Below are positions 23,701 to 32,642 of a stretch of 64,000 nucleotides of DNA, in pieces. Both the position numbers and the translations under genes were made by a program. Below the pieces are notes generated by a model, which saw only the letters and a list, made by a program, of their open reading frames with translations, did not search any database and was not told where the DNA came from. Source of the DNA: Porites lobata (lineage: Eukaryota > Cnidaria > Anthozoa > Scleractinia > Poritidae); NCBI GenBank assembly GCA_942486035.1, contig CALNXK010000042.1, positions 1,952,001 through 2,016,000 on the forward strand, in the 5' to 3' direction. The stretch's first letter is position 1; every line of letters begins with the position of its first letter.

Positions 23701-26700
23701 TGGAAAACAGTACATTTTTTTCCAGACTTTTGCTTGCCAAAGCTTTTTTATCCATAGAAGAAGCAGTTTCAATTCAATCATTAATTTATCAGAAGGGTAT
23801 GGTATAAGTGGTTAGATAACGTAAAGTGAAGTAAGTTAAGCAACATGTGAAGACTGGTGCAGTTGAAGAAGAGAGTTAAATCATGTACGACATGTTAATG
23901 CTATATGTAGTGAACAATAAAACAACATAAGACATTAAGTAATAACGTTTGTTGCACCTTATCATGTTTTCTTGGTTCTTCTGGTTTCAGGTTAGTAACA
24001 GAGATGCTCATTTCATACATGGCATCGTATAAATATACGCTGCACTTGTTTCCAGACACTGATTGGACAGCACCCTTTTTACCTTTCAGGTGACGTGTGT
24101 TCTAGATAAGGAACCAAAAGAAATCATCTTGCTGCTCAGTAATGAATACTACTACATTTCTTTTGTGTTATTCCCACCAACTGAGCCTCGAAGCCAAGTA
24201 TCAATTTTTAATACGTCGATTGGCGTGATAGTTGTTTGCCTGATGAGGTTGTGGCAAAAATGATTGATTTAAATTTGAAAGAAAAATATATATGGATTCA
24301 ATCAATAAATACCAAGCACATTGACGCTGTTTTAATCAACTTCTTCTTTAATTTCAAACTCATTCACTTTGACTAAGGGTTAGCGCTTGAAACGTTTATT
24401 AGCTTCTCTACTATCTCCCCCAGCGGTGGCCAGTATACCTTATAACTCGTAAAGTCTATGAGTACTGTATTCAGTAAAAGAAAGATCTGGAGCTTGTTTA
24501 GCTGGAACGGTTTGACAATGTTCACAGCTTTGAAATAGGTGCCTTACAGATTCTATTCTTGCTACACTGATCTTTATTGTTTTAAAAGAGTTTTTCTTCG
24601 ACGCGAATACTAAATATTGAAATAAATATGGAAAGGAGAAATGACAAAATTTAAAAAGAGAGAAAATGCAACCAAAAGGCCGGTATGTTGCCTTGTCGCT
24701 GCTCTCTCAGCAACAATATACAATCCTAAGGAAATAAGTAAAACACTAACACGCATTTGTACTCTCAAACCATAAGACATTATGGTATACCGTCCCATAT
24801 ACCACCTTAACAGTATAGTAAGAGTTCACCTTTGAATCCTTGACCTGCACTTCAATACCAGTTGTTACCCAGTCGTTACATTCAAACGAACTGTTTTGAC
24901 CTGTCAGGGATAAAAGAACCGTCCGTTATCTTCTTGATTTAAAAAAAGTTAAGTTAAAGTTGAATTACATTTTCACATAAGTTATCTGTCTCTGGCCGTC
25001 GAGAAAACCCGGAACACGGAACCTTCCGGAACATGAAAAAATTAAAGTAATTTTAATGAAAAAATAAATATATGAATAAAATAGTAATAATAATAAAATA
25101 ATTTGTGTAAGAAATTCTGACATAAAAACAAAAAAAAAAGAGAGAGAGAGAGAAAGAAAGAAAGAAAAAGAAACTGGTATATTGTTCACTCTGTGTGCTG
25201 AAACGCTGTTCCCTCCCTATTGTGGGGGCGTGTTCGAGCAACTCGCTCGCTACACGACGAGGTACCAGGAATCTGATTTACATCTTGGCCTTTATTCTTC
25301 TTAATCTTCTTACAACTTCTACTTACTCTACTTCTACTCTACTTCTCCTACATCTATTAACTAGTTCAAGTATAGTAGCGGTTTTAATAGCCAAAGCTGG
25401 ACATGTTTGGGTTAGCTGACCGGAGGACTTTCCATTGTATAATCTTATCGCTAACATTGTAACAGTTTTGCTATTGTCAGGGAATAGACTAGCCTACGCA
25501 CAGTCGCAACTGATAAGTACCAAATAACGAAGGTCAGCCCTAATACCACAAACACGACCACCTGTAACATTCCTAATATAAAAAAATATGGCAATAAGTA
25601 AATTCGCGAGCTAAGCATAACTTCAAATACAAGTAAAAACAAACGGTCAAAACAGGAAAACAGTACGTGGACAAAAACAAGACTTAATGAAACAAAAACT
25701 AAACTTAAAAGACAAGGTAAATCCGTCTTTAAAATAACTTTCAAAATACTTCACAACACTATATTTCGAGCCCAAGCCTATAAATTTATCGAAGACACAT
25801 GACTTGAAAGTTTGCTTATGAGACTTGTTATTTTTGTAAACACCATTTTGCACCGTCGTGTCAGTGACTGAAACAAGCCGAGAAGTCTCTATGGATCTCC
25901 ATGATCACGGGAATCACAACAGCCCCTCCCAATAAAAGTTCTAGTTCCATTATTAGGTCACTACCGTAAAATTCCGAAAATAAGCCCCTCCATGTATAAG
26001 CCCCTCCAAATATAAGCCCCCTAAAATCGTAACGCAAAAAACCCTCCGTTAAATCGCCCCTCCGAATATAAGCCCCCCGGAGGGCTTGTACTTGGAATTT
26101 GCCCTTGAATACAAAGTAAAACAAAGTAAAAATGGTAAATTTCCTTTCCACTACAAGCTAGCCCAATCGATTTTGAAACGCAAATTTCCCTCCGTACATA
26201 AGCCCCTCCGAATATAGGCCCCTCCAAAAATAAGCCCCTCAGAAAGGGCCTTTGAAAAGTATAAGCCCCTGGGCTTATTTTCGGAATTTTACGGTATCTT
26301 ATTTTGCGGAACTCGAGGTTTTTTTTTTTGTAATTATGTGGGATGAATAGTCAACTTTGTTATCTGACGCAAATCAACATAAGGATTTAATTCTAGAAAG
26401 TTTAGTCGCCGAGAATAGCTACGCATTACTGTTTTCAAAATGAAATATTGTCCACTAAAGTCCAGTAACATCACAAAATTCAAAGCAACGAACACGTTAG
26501 CAAAGCATTCGGATTAAACAGATTGCAAATGTTATCTCTCAAATAACTTCGTTCTCACCAGTTTTGTCGACAGAAGCAGGATCATTGTTTTGGGTATCCC
26601 TAACGGTAGGGATACCCATATTACTAATGATTTGGGTACGGGGATGCCCAAATCACTTTCACAGCGGCGATCGCCATCTTCAACTAGGCGGAAGAAAATA

Positions 26701-29700
26701 GGGGATTGTGAACTAGCTTGAATTTCAGCCATCTCCTCGAGTCGCAAACTTCATATGCGACTCCGGGAGACGGCTGAAATTCAAATAACTGATAACAGTA
26801 AGGATCTTCTACTGCGCTACCACTACCACTGAAACTATTCACTGCCAATGTGAATCTTGTCCACTTAAAGCCCAAAGCCAAGAGCCGGCCTAATCTGTTC
26901 TTAGGGTTGGAAAGCCCTAAATGATAACTGTACGCGTCAAATGATTAACTGCATGGCACTGAAACAATTACAAGAGGTGGCTGTGTGAGGAAACTTGACT
27001 AAAACCCCCTCCGCAAGTCCAATTTTAATAAATTTTGAATTTCGAGGCGAGCCTTCACTTATTACTGTCATTCAGGCTTGGGCCCTCACTCGCCCAACAA
27101 ATTAACTGCGACAATTTCTCATACTCGGAGATGATATCAGTATCTTTTTCTTTCTTTCTTTCTTTTTAGTTTTCACGTTATTTTATGTTATTTTGTTATT
27201 ATTAATTTTTACAAAAAATTATTTTAATCCATTTTTTTTTTCATGTTTCGAGATGTTCCGGCGTGTTCCGTGTTCCCGGTTTTATCGACACCCTCTGTCT
27301 CTTGTTTGGATTAATTCTTAGAATGGAAAACCTGATCTGCAAACGTCTTACTTGAACCTGATTCAATGGTTTGGTCAGACAAACAGGAAGAAAAACGACT
27401 GGGATGCAAAGAAATGAACAAGCAAACAACGTTTTGCTTTCTATTTATGTAAGCACTTGCATGTACAAGTATTATTCATAAACAAGCTTAGTGGCCTTTG
27501 AAGAGAACTAACCTGAAGACTTTTGTTGGCGATTAGATTTGTCCGGCGCCTTTTTGAACGTAAAAGCTACATAAAAAGGAAAAGTTAAAAGAAAAGAAAT
27601 CGGTAAAGCAAATACGAAGCTTTCAAGTTAATTTGAATAAAGCTACTTGTAATTTCAAACAAAAAGTTGCTGAAAAGTTTGGATGGAACTTGAAAGGGAG
27701 CCATATGTCAAACTGTTATAGTGAGCAAGAAAAATAAAAGATCTATTTTAAAGTAATTAACAGTTACCTTATACCTACCATTTGAATATGAAGGACGGAG
27801 ATTAAACGTAGGGCTTGTAGGCATATAAGTCGTTGATGAAGGAGAAAAAGAAGATGACGTTGCTCTCTGATTGAGAGTGGAAGATTGTGTCCCCTCTCGA
27901 TCTTCTTCATTCTTGTGGTCTTCAAAACGCAACTCCTACAAAAGAGAAGGACAGGATAAAATGGTCATTGAATCATTTGTTTAAATATTGTGGCGCCAGT
28001 CCATAACCCGGAGCGTGCAACCTGTGCGTACTTTTTCAACGGCGTTTCCACCTGATCAGTTAATCTTTTATAAGCATCATTTTGCGAGATATACTAACAT
28101 CAAAGCTAGGACTTCGATCCAGGACTCCTAACCCCAACCCTACCCCTAACCTCTAACCCTAACCTTAACAGCGAGCTTTACTCCCATGATTGCCACGAAA
28201 GCCCTTCTCTAATGGCCATGTGACTTGCAGGAGGTGAATATGGCGGGAATTTCGAAAATTTGTCGAGTCCTGACTCGGCTCTTGGCTGGGTATATAGGTA
28301 TCCTGCAATTTTGCAGTTTGTACTTTTTCCCAAGAGAATAGTACTATAATAACAAAAAGAAAAAGTAAATGCAGGCAAAACATCAGAAAAACTATCTTCT
28401 AGTCTCCGGTTTTTGCGGATTTTGTGTTAGGCTTATTTGATATTCAAAATTCGCGGGAAAAACGCCGTTGCACGAGCACAAGGGCGTTGTTCGCCGGCTC
28501 CGGGTTATGGGCTGGTGGCGTTTAAAAGGAAATCAAACCCTAAATGCGTCCACGAGAAAGGCCATCAAGAAACAGAAGTCACTAGTAAAGTAAATAAATA
28601 AAAAATATAATTACCTCAATGCTCTTGACAGAATATACACTCATAACACTTATAGTTTGAAATCGTTCTTTACGTCCCAGATCATTCTCCAGAGGCTTTT
28701 CTGTGGCCTTCAAAGGAACAAAATTCAAAACATTCAAACGTTTTAGACATTTAACCATGCCACTGTACGGGTTTTTTCAATGATAATCTGATTAACAGCA
28801 ATAATACATTGAAAACCAAAGAAATTTATAGCAACATTATAATATATATTCGAGATGTAGACAACGAGAAAGATCGAAAAAAGAGGAGAACGATTAGGAG
28901 AGGGAATTTAAAAAAGTAGATTGTTTAAGTGGCTATCAACCCATTGGTGATTCTGTCATAGGTACCTTTTGTTATGGTGTCAAAAGCCTTACAAACAGTA
29001 GTAACAATATCGTCGTAAATCTTAGAGTGATTTTACTTGACCTGTGAAACAGGTAGTAGAATATTTGATTTTCTGGGTGTAACACTGACAGGTTTAGATA
29101 GAACTTTCAATAATTCTCAAATCCTCAAATGAATTTTCTGTTTAGTCTGTTTACCAACTTTATAGCTTGTTGGTCAGGGAAGGAAAATATGCACCGTTCC
29201 ATATTGAACACAAACGACCAAAGCAGTCGTCAAAGGGTTAAGTTCTCACGACAACTTTTGCTAGGCTGCGCAGCTGGCGGTTTGTTTGGCGAAAGGGGAA
29301 AAAAGCTGCGAAAAAGCGCGTGAAGCCTCGAGAAGAATAGGGCTGAGACAACCGGGAACCTCTCGCCAAACAAACCGCCAGCTAAGCCGGCTTACCTTCC
29401 TTTGCAAACGCAAGGACGTCAGCGTGTCAGAATGATGAAGACCTCAAATTTATGCCTATTTTGCACTCTCGACAATGTTCTATAATTTATTATTGCAAGA
29501 AGTACAAACCCTAAGCATTCACCACATTTAAAGACATGTTTAAATAGCACCCCTGTGCTGTGAGTGTAGTAAAAGTGATGATGATTGTAAAATAGCTGTC
29601 GGAAGGTTGTTTTGAGAAACTCAAGCAAATAGACCAATGCAAAATGTAGAACTATATTAGCCACTTATCTCATCTCGCTCCCCAATAGATCATAATGGGA

Positions 29701-31156
29701 CAGAGAGGAATTTAAATTCACAAGTAAGGTGTTTCCTTCTGTATGTTATTGTATGGAATTTTATATCACCTTTATTTAAAGTTTTGTCCTGCCTATATTA
29801 GCGTAAAAGCTATTTGCGAGGCATAAAGTAAAGTAAACTTTCTGGGCAAGTTATTTAAAAACGGAGTTTAGCCAGTGTTTAACAAAACCACGTTCTAAGT
29901 AATTTTCCAGTTGCCGAACGCTTTTATGTAAACACCACTTATCGTGAACACTTGCATGAAAGCATATACTTTAGCGTAGACTAGGAAAGCATTTATCTTC
30001 TTAAAATAACCCACTACGAAAGAGATCGGACGGTCCAAAGATTTGCTAAACCTGCTAAACCGCAGTCTAAGGTAGACCTCGTTTAAATAACCGACCCTAA
30101 AGTTCTGTTAATAAATGCATTGTTGTTGTTATCCTGAATTAAGAAAAGGTTTTTTTTCAGATACTATAAGCGAACCATACGGAAACAGATTGATTAAGTG
30201 TTAAAGGTTTGTGATGATTAAAATAGCACACAGGCTACTCACAGTAAATTGGAAGGGTGTTCCTGAAAGAGTCCATGCAGTGGACGGATGATCTGCAAAA
30301 TCCAAAATCCAAAGTAGTCTTAAGAAGTAAAGATTAACGATAGCCTGCGAACACTGCGAAGAGGCTCCAAATTGGAGCGGAGCACAAAAAGGAAATCCGC
30401 CAGTGAAGCAAGACGAGCGTGGCCTGTGGGAGAAAAAAGCTCAGGGAGTCTGTAGACTTTGTTTTGATGCCGCCCATTCCCATCTGCCCACTTGCTCTTT
30501 TCCTGTATTACATACATATATGTCAATAACATGTCAATTAATCAAATTATGATGTATGTATTGGCTTCAATAACCTTCGTGCGTACATGCGCGGATGCAA
30601 ATTTGTAACATGTGCCAATATTCTTCGCCCACTTGTCAACAGTTAGCGATCAGACCAATCAGATCATGATGCCAGAATCTGCTTTTATGAATGGGCGTCA
30701 TCAAAAGAAAGTCTACAAGCTCCCCGCCTTTTTTTGCGCCCCGCCGCCGGCCATGCTCGTCTCGCTTCGCTCGCCGATTTTCTTTTTCGCCGCGCCCGTC
30801 TCCACTTTGGAGCCGGTTCGCAGGCTAAAATGACTAATACCTATCTCTTGCTATTACTCAAATTTTCAAGATGGAATAGACGTTTTAAACTATACGTACT
30901 AAATTATGAGTATTTCCAAACTCATACTCATTCCTGTATTTTCCACGTTATTTATCTTATTTATTCTGTCAGGGGTCAATAAACACATCCTTTGATAGTC
31001 GATAAATTTTAACTAGCAAATTAAATATTCTCCTCTTGAATATCAATTTCAGAGTTTACCTTTACAAGGAGTCACAACTGTTTGTCCTGAGTAGATGAAG
31101 GTCTCTTGATTTTCATCATCTTCATAAGAAACCCTTAGAGCCACTTTAGATGACAT
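14970..31156 (-). CDS. Gene 2: GLEBS-KOW-MORN-coiled coil-RING protein, probable E3 ubiquitin ligase
   Basis: Hand-assembled exons (5' to 3'): 31060-31156, 30243-30292, 28615-28707, 27779-27935, 27513-27566, 24830-24900, 23958-24074, 22025-22160, 21207-21314, 20958-21020, 19536-20414, 19123-19398, 18835-18940, 16084-16286, 14970-15469. All junctions are GT/AG with matching phases, and the lengths sum to 2910 nt (969 residues plus stop). Predicted order: NUP98-type GLEBS motif (about residues 44-95), S/T/P-rich linker, SPT5-like KOW pair (about 155-258), proline-rich linker, two copies of a helical motif with an acidic linker (316-608), MORN repeats (about 680-790), coiled coil, RING (about 913-955). 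The RING suggests ubiquitin transfer and the GLEBS suggests binding to RAE1. Both are inferences from family. The start is the first ATG before the conserved MSS, shared with the paralog. The least certain junction is the acceptor of exon 7. Confidence 0.8.
15470..16083 (-). repeat. Intron of gene 2 with GGATTCC-rich repeat (about 15665-15905)
   Basis: The words GGATTCC, GGATTCT and TGGATTC recur a dozen times in both orientations, giving a self-complementary stretch. This intron lacks the family A element found at the same place in the two sister copies. Confidence 0.6.
16084..19398 (-). CDS. Gene 2, MORN repeat exons (19123-19398, 18835-18940, 16084-16286)
   Basis: Three exons joined in phases 1, 2 and 1 encode a run of MORN repeats: LPHGRGKLKTVRGEVVYNGE, then KRHGKGE, then HGFYSGGW, then RHGSGKMMFSSGAVYEGQW, GYGTLKLPDG and a final GCAVFRWPDG. 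MORN repeats (Y-x-G-x-W-x2-G-x2-H-G-x-G) form beta-hairpin rods that bind membranes or act as dimer scaffolds. The exon at 19123 also has about 60 residues before the first repeat (ECSYAQNPY block), conserved in the paralog. The intron at 16287-18834 holds a hammerhead-like inverted repeat and a family C miniature element. Confidence 0.85.
16793..16925. repeat. Inverted repeat carrying a Penelope-type hammerhead-like motif on both arms
   Basis: The arms at about 16793-16850 and 16866-16925 are near-identical inverted copies. Each contains CTGAAGAAGGCTG followed by a short hairpin and CCGAAATG, the layout of the hammerhead-like motif in Penelope-like element terminal repeats. The canonical core is CTGATGA, so the CTGAAGA seen here may be inactive. 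Confidence 0.5.
17758..17805. repeat. GAT/GAC microsatellite in an intron
   Basis: Nine or so GAT triplets followed by GAC and AAC triplets. Confidence 0.9.
18285..18591 (+). mobile_element. Miniature TIR element, family C, copy 1
   Basis: The ends read CAGTAAAATTCCGAAAATAA and its complement with few changes. The interior repeats AAGCCCCTCC-type words. It is in the same orientation as the copy at 25964-26294. Confidence 0.75.
19536..20414 (-). CDS. Gene 2, large exon: duplicated helical motif with acidic linker
   Basis: The exon (acceptor TTCTTTCTATCAG, donor GTATGC, phase 1 to 1) encodes 293 residues. Near the start is the block SVSEAQELKDALLESIAKC followed by MQIQSSLYRLVL, almost identical in the paralog at 47968-48444. 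Near the end a second, weaker copy appears (LLNELTQPLQALNRC, then IQRDLFQKLIMIV), so the pattern LL-x(n)-C-x2-IQ-x2-L(Y/F)-x2-L occurs twice. Between them lies about 170 residues of acidic, Ser/Thr-rich sequence with degenerate L(N/D)DT units (SLNDTTKT, LEDTPGS, TLNDTPDATL). The paralog has a much shorter linker. I do not recognise the domain; a helical dimerisation or docking module is a guess. Confidence 0.85.
20958..21314 (-). CDS. Gene 2, two short linker exons (21207-21314 and 20958-21020)
   Basis: Both exons are phase 1 to 1 and can be skipped without breaking the frame. The first encodes LSPGRPRPINVPDIKRPIDV and more, containing an internal repeat (RPINVPDIK / RPIDVPGLK). The second encodes IKETTQATFAPNFSQITPEQ. 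Both the exons and the introns before them resemble each other (shared ATGGATAAAACA-type and GTTCA-TTACTTAT words), which points to a local tandem exon duplication. No known domain. Confidence 0.65.
21470..21840. repeat. Intronic repeat, related to 24395-24545
   Basis: Words such as CTTCTTTACTATCTCCC, AGTCTATGAGTACTGTATT and TTGACAATGTTCACA occur in the same order here and at 24395-24545. About 200 bases are inserted in this copy. Confidence 0.6.
22025..24900 (-). CDS. Gene 2, SPT5-like tandem KOW exons (24830-24900, 23958-24074, 22025-22160)
   Basis: Joined, these exons encode about 108 residues that follow the C-terminal KOW pair of SPT5 almost position by position: QNSSFECNDWVTTGIEVQVK, then the KOW-like SKGAVQSVSGNKCSVYL, the linker PEEPRKHDKVKIIRG, and the second KOW-like segment with TGTLINVDDPDGILKLD, ending NLAKL. 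In SPT5 these domains close the protein and contact the elongating polymerase and nascent RNA. Here they sit in the middle of a RING protein. A loop between the first two strands is shorter than I expect for SPT5. Splice phases are 1, 0, 0 and 1. The acceptor of the middle exon (AAAAAG before GGTGCT) has a weak pyrimidine tract, and a nearby alternative would break the phase. Read-through past the last donor would give a stop eight codons later, so a shorter form ending here is possible. Confidence 0.8.
24395..24545. repeat. Intronic repeat, related to 21470-21840
   Basis: Matches the other copy in order and orientation, without its central insert. Confidence 0.6.
25128..25172. repeat. AG/AAAG simple repeat in an intron
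   Basis: Poly-A followed by AG and then AAAG units. Confidence 0.9.
25964..26294 (+). mobile_element. Miniature TIR element, family C, copy 2, with TA target duplication
   Basis: Ends CCGTAAAATTCCGAAAATAA and complement, flanked by TA on both sides (25962-25963 and 26295-26296). The TA duplication suggests a Tc1/mariner-type transposase in trans. Confidence 0.85.
26722..26790. repeat. Imperfect hairpin in an intron
   Basis: The arms TTTCAGCCATCTCC and CGGGAGACGGCTGAAA, with inner GAGTCGC/GCGACTC, pair around a short loop. Confidence 0.6.
27513..27935 (-). CDS. Gene 2, S/T/P-rich linker exons (27779-27935 and 27513-27566)
   Basis: The first exon begins ELRFEDHKNEE, completing the GLEBS motif, and then turns into low-complexity Ser/Thr/Pro (SSSFSPSSTTYMPTSPTFNL) with one stretch, YMPTSPT, resembling the RNA polymerase II CTD heptad and SPT5 CTR-type repeats. 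The second encodes FTFKKAPDKSNRQQKSSG, a basic linker running into the KOW module. The donor ATG/GTAGGT gives phase 1 and matches the next exon; a later GT (GTATAAG) would not. Confidence 0.7.
28615..31156 (-). CDS. Gene 2, N-terminal GLEBS exons (31060-31156, 30243-30292, 28615-28707)
   Basis: These three exons encode the first 80 residues: MSSKVALRVSYEDDENQETF, then WTLSGTPFQFT, then RFQTISVMSVYSVKSIE, which continues into ELRFED in the next exon. The pattern G-T-x-(I/F)-x-F, a variable spacer, then (I/T)-(T/S)-x-M-x2-Y-x2-K-S-(I/L)-E-E-L-R-x-E-D matches the GLEBS motif of NUP98, which binds the beta-propeller protein RAE1. The adjacent Glu pair known to be needed for RAE1 binding is present. 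Because the same first exon exists in the paralog, I take the ATG at 31154-31156 as the start. The intron at 28708-30242 contains a hairpin element and a family D element. Confidence 0.8.
29262..29396. repeat. Hairpin element in an intron
   Basis: The arms GCTGGCGGTTTGTTTGGCGA and TCGCCAAACAAACCGCCAGC are exact inverted copies about 80 bases apart. Confidence 0.8.
29845..30098. mobile_element. Miniature element, family D, copy 1
   Basis: It starts near TTATTTAAAAACGGAGTTTA and ends near GTTTAAATAACCGACCCT. The interior word CAGTTGCCGAACGCTTT is shared with copies at 43715-43910 and 52594-52735. Confidence 0.65.
30341..30826. mobile_element. TIR element with long diverged arms, next to gene 2 exon 2
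   Basis: The ends AGCCTGCGAAC and GTTCGCAGGCT are inverted. The arms (about 130 bases each, including GACGAGC...GGCC and the GGCTCC words) are recognisably the same sequence. It begins about 50 bases from exon 2. Confidence 0.6.
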
Positions 31157-31633
31157 AGTTGGGGTTGAAATCTGATCTTTCGGTAAATTATGAAGGCAAA
31201 ATAAAACCAAATTAAATAAGAAAGAAACAGGTCTGTTATCAAAAGCATCTAGAATTTTGAGACAGGGAAAGTAGCCTGCTAATAGGCTCTAGCTCTTGTT
31301 AAGCCGGTATAAATCCTTGCGCAAATGCCCACATGAAACTGGCGCGAAACCGTAAACACGAGAGCTTGGTCTTGGGCTAAAGCGGACACAGCAGCTGATA
31401 CAGCGTGTAAATGTTGTGGTTTAAATTTTATTTTCCTTTGTCATATATAACATATCCAAACACAAAATAAAATGAAATTTGACCAAGGATAAAGTTGAAC
31501 CAGAACATTTATAAGAGAATGGTACAAAGAATATTAAGATTACAAAAAAAAGAAGATCAGTGATTGTGAAGTTTCGGAAGCTGGAAATTGGATAGAAACG
31601 AAAGTGTTCTTCGATGCAACCGAACACCTGGTA

Positions 31634-31963
31634 CCGTAAAATTCCGAAAATAAGCCCTGGGGCTTAATTTTTCAAAGGCCCTTTTTGAGGGGCTTATTTT
31701 TGGAGGGGCTTATATTCGGAGGGGCTTATCTACAGAGGGAAATTTGCGTTTCAAAATCGATTGGGCTAGTCTTACAGTTGGAAGTAAATTTACCGTTTTT
31801 GCTTTGTTTTACTTTGTATTTGAGGTCAATTTTCCAAGTACAAGCCCCCGGGGGCTTATATTTGGAGGGGCGATTTAACGGAGGGTTTTTTGCGTTACCG
31901 CTTTGGGGGGCTTATATTTGGAGGGGCTTATACATGGAGGGGCTTATTTTCGGAATTTTACTG
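31634..31963 (-). mobile_element. Miniature TIR element, family C, copy 3, inverted, with TA target duplication
   Basis: Same ends and AAGCCCC words as the copies at 18 and 26 kb but in the opposite orientation. TA flanks both sides (31632-31633, 31964-31965). Confidence 0.85.
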
Positions 31964-32339
31964 TATTTTATATGTGAAGCAATGTAAAGAGGTGATAGAT
32001 GTCAGAGAAGACGCCGCACAAACAAAGGACAATACCTTAAACACAAACACACTAGTACCAACAACACTCTGACTAGGCGCGCAAAAATTACCTGTGTCAG
32101 GGAAGGGAAGCCCGGGAATGAAGCACCTCGAAACCGTCAACAGAAAAACGATTTTTTGGCTATGCTTAAAGAACTCAGTATCTTATAATAATATATTTGA
32201 AGATAAAATTGCCAATCACCACTCGTAGTGAACGTTTGGTAGAAATACAAAAACACAAGGCAAAACAAAAGGAACAAAAGGAAAAGCTAAAGAAGTAGAA
32301 AAAGTAATACAAAGTTACGATTTGAACAAATAACACAAC

Positions 32340-32400
32340 AGTTTTCAATTTACAAGACATGTTTCGGCAAACTTATGCCATCTTCAGTTGTAGAAGCTCG
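32340..32400 (-). repeat. Penelope-type hammerhead-like motif
   Basis: On the minus strand CTGAAGATGGCATAAGTTTG is followed by CCGAAACATGTC, the usual order (CTGA-GA, hairpin, CGAAAC) of hammerhead-like motifs in Penelope-like terminal repeats. No reverse transcriptase is nearby. Confidence 0.45.
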
Positions 32401-32469
32401 TCACAATTTGAATATCTTAAGTTGTAGAAGAAGTTACAATTTGAATATGCTAATTACAACTATTTCAAT

Positions 32470-32642
32470 ACGCCACTTCCACATTTCCCATAATGTTTCT
32501 TATTTGCTCCCCAAAATCATGCATAACCTTTGTTTTTCATTTCTCCTGGGTATTACAGCCGTGCCAAGAGAAACTGAAAACAACGCTTACGCAAAATTTT
32601 GGAGGGCAAATAAGGTGCATTATGGGAAATGCGGAAGTGGCT
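32470..32642. mobile_element. Miniature TIR element, family B, copy
   Basis: The ends CCACTTCCACATTTCCCATA and TATGGGAAATGCGGAAGTGG are inverted. The interior has CCCCAAAATCATGCATAACC and GCAAAATTTTGGAGGGCAAA, shared with copies at 41.5, 43.3 and 62.4 kb. Confidence 0.75.

Noticed and set aside
22025..24900. A separate SPT5 gene ending here
   Set aside because: The KOW exons splice in phase both upstream to the GLEBS exons and downstream to the helical and MORN exons, and the whole chain is an exact multiple of three. No other SPT5 domains were seen nearby. A short isoform remains possible and is listed as a finding.
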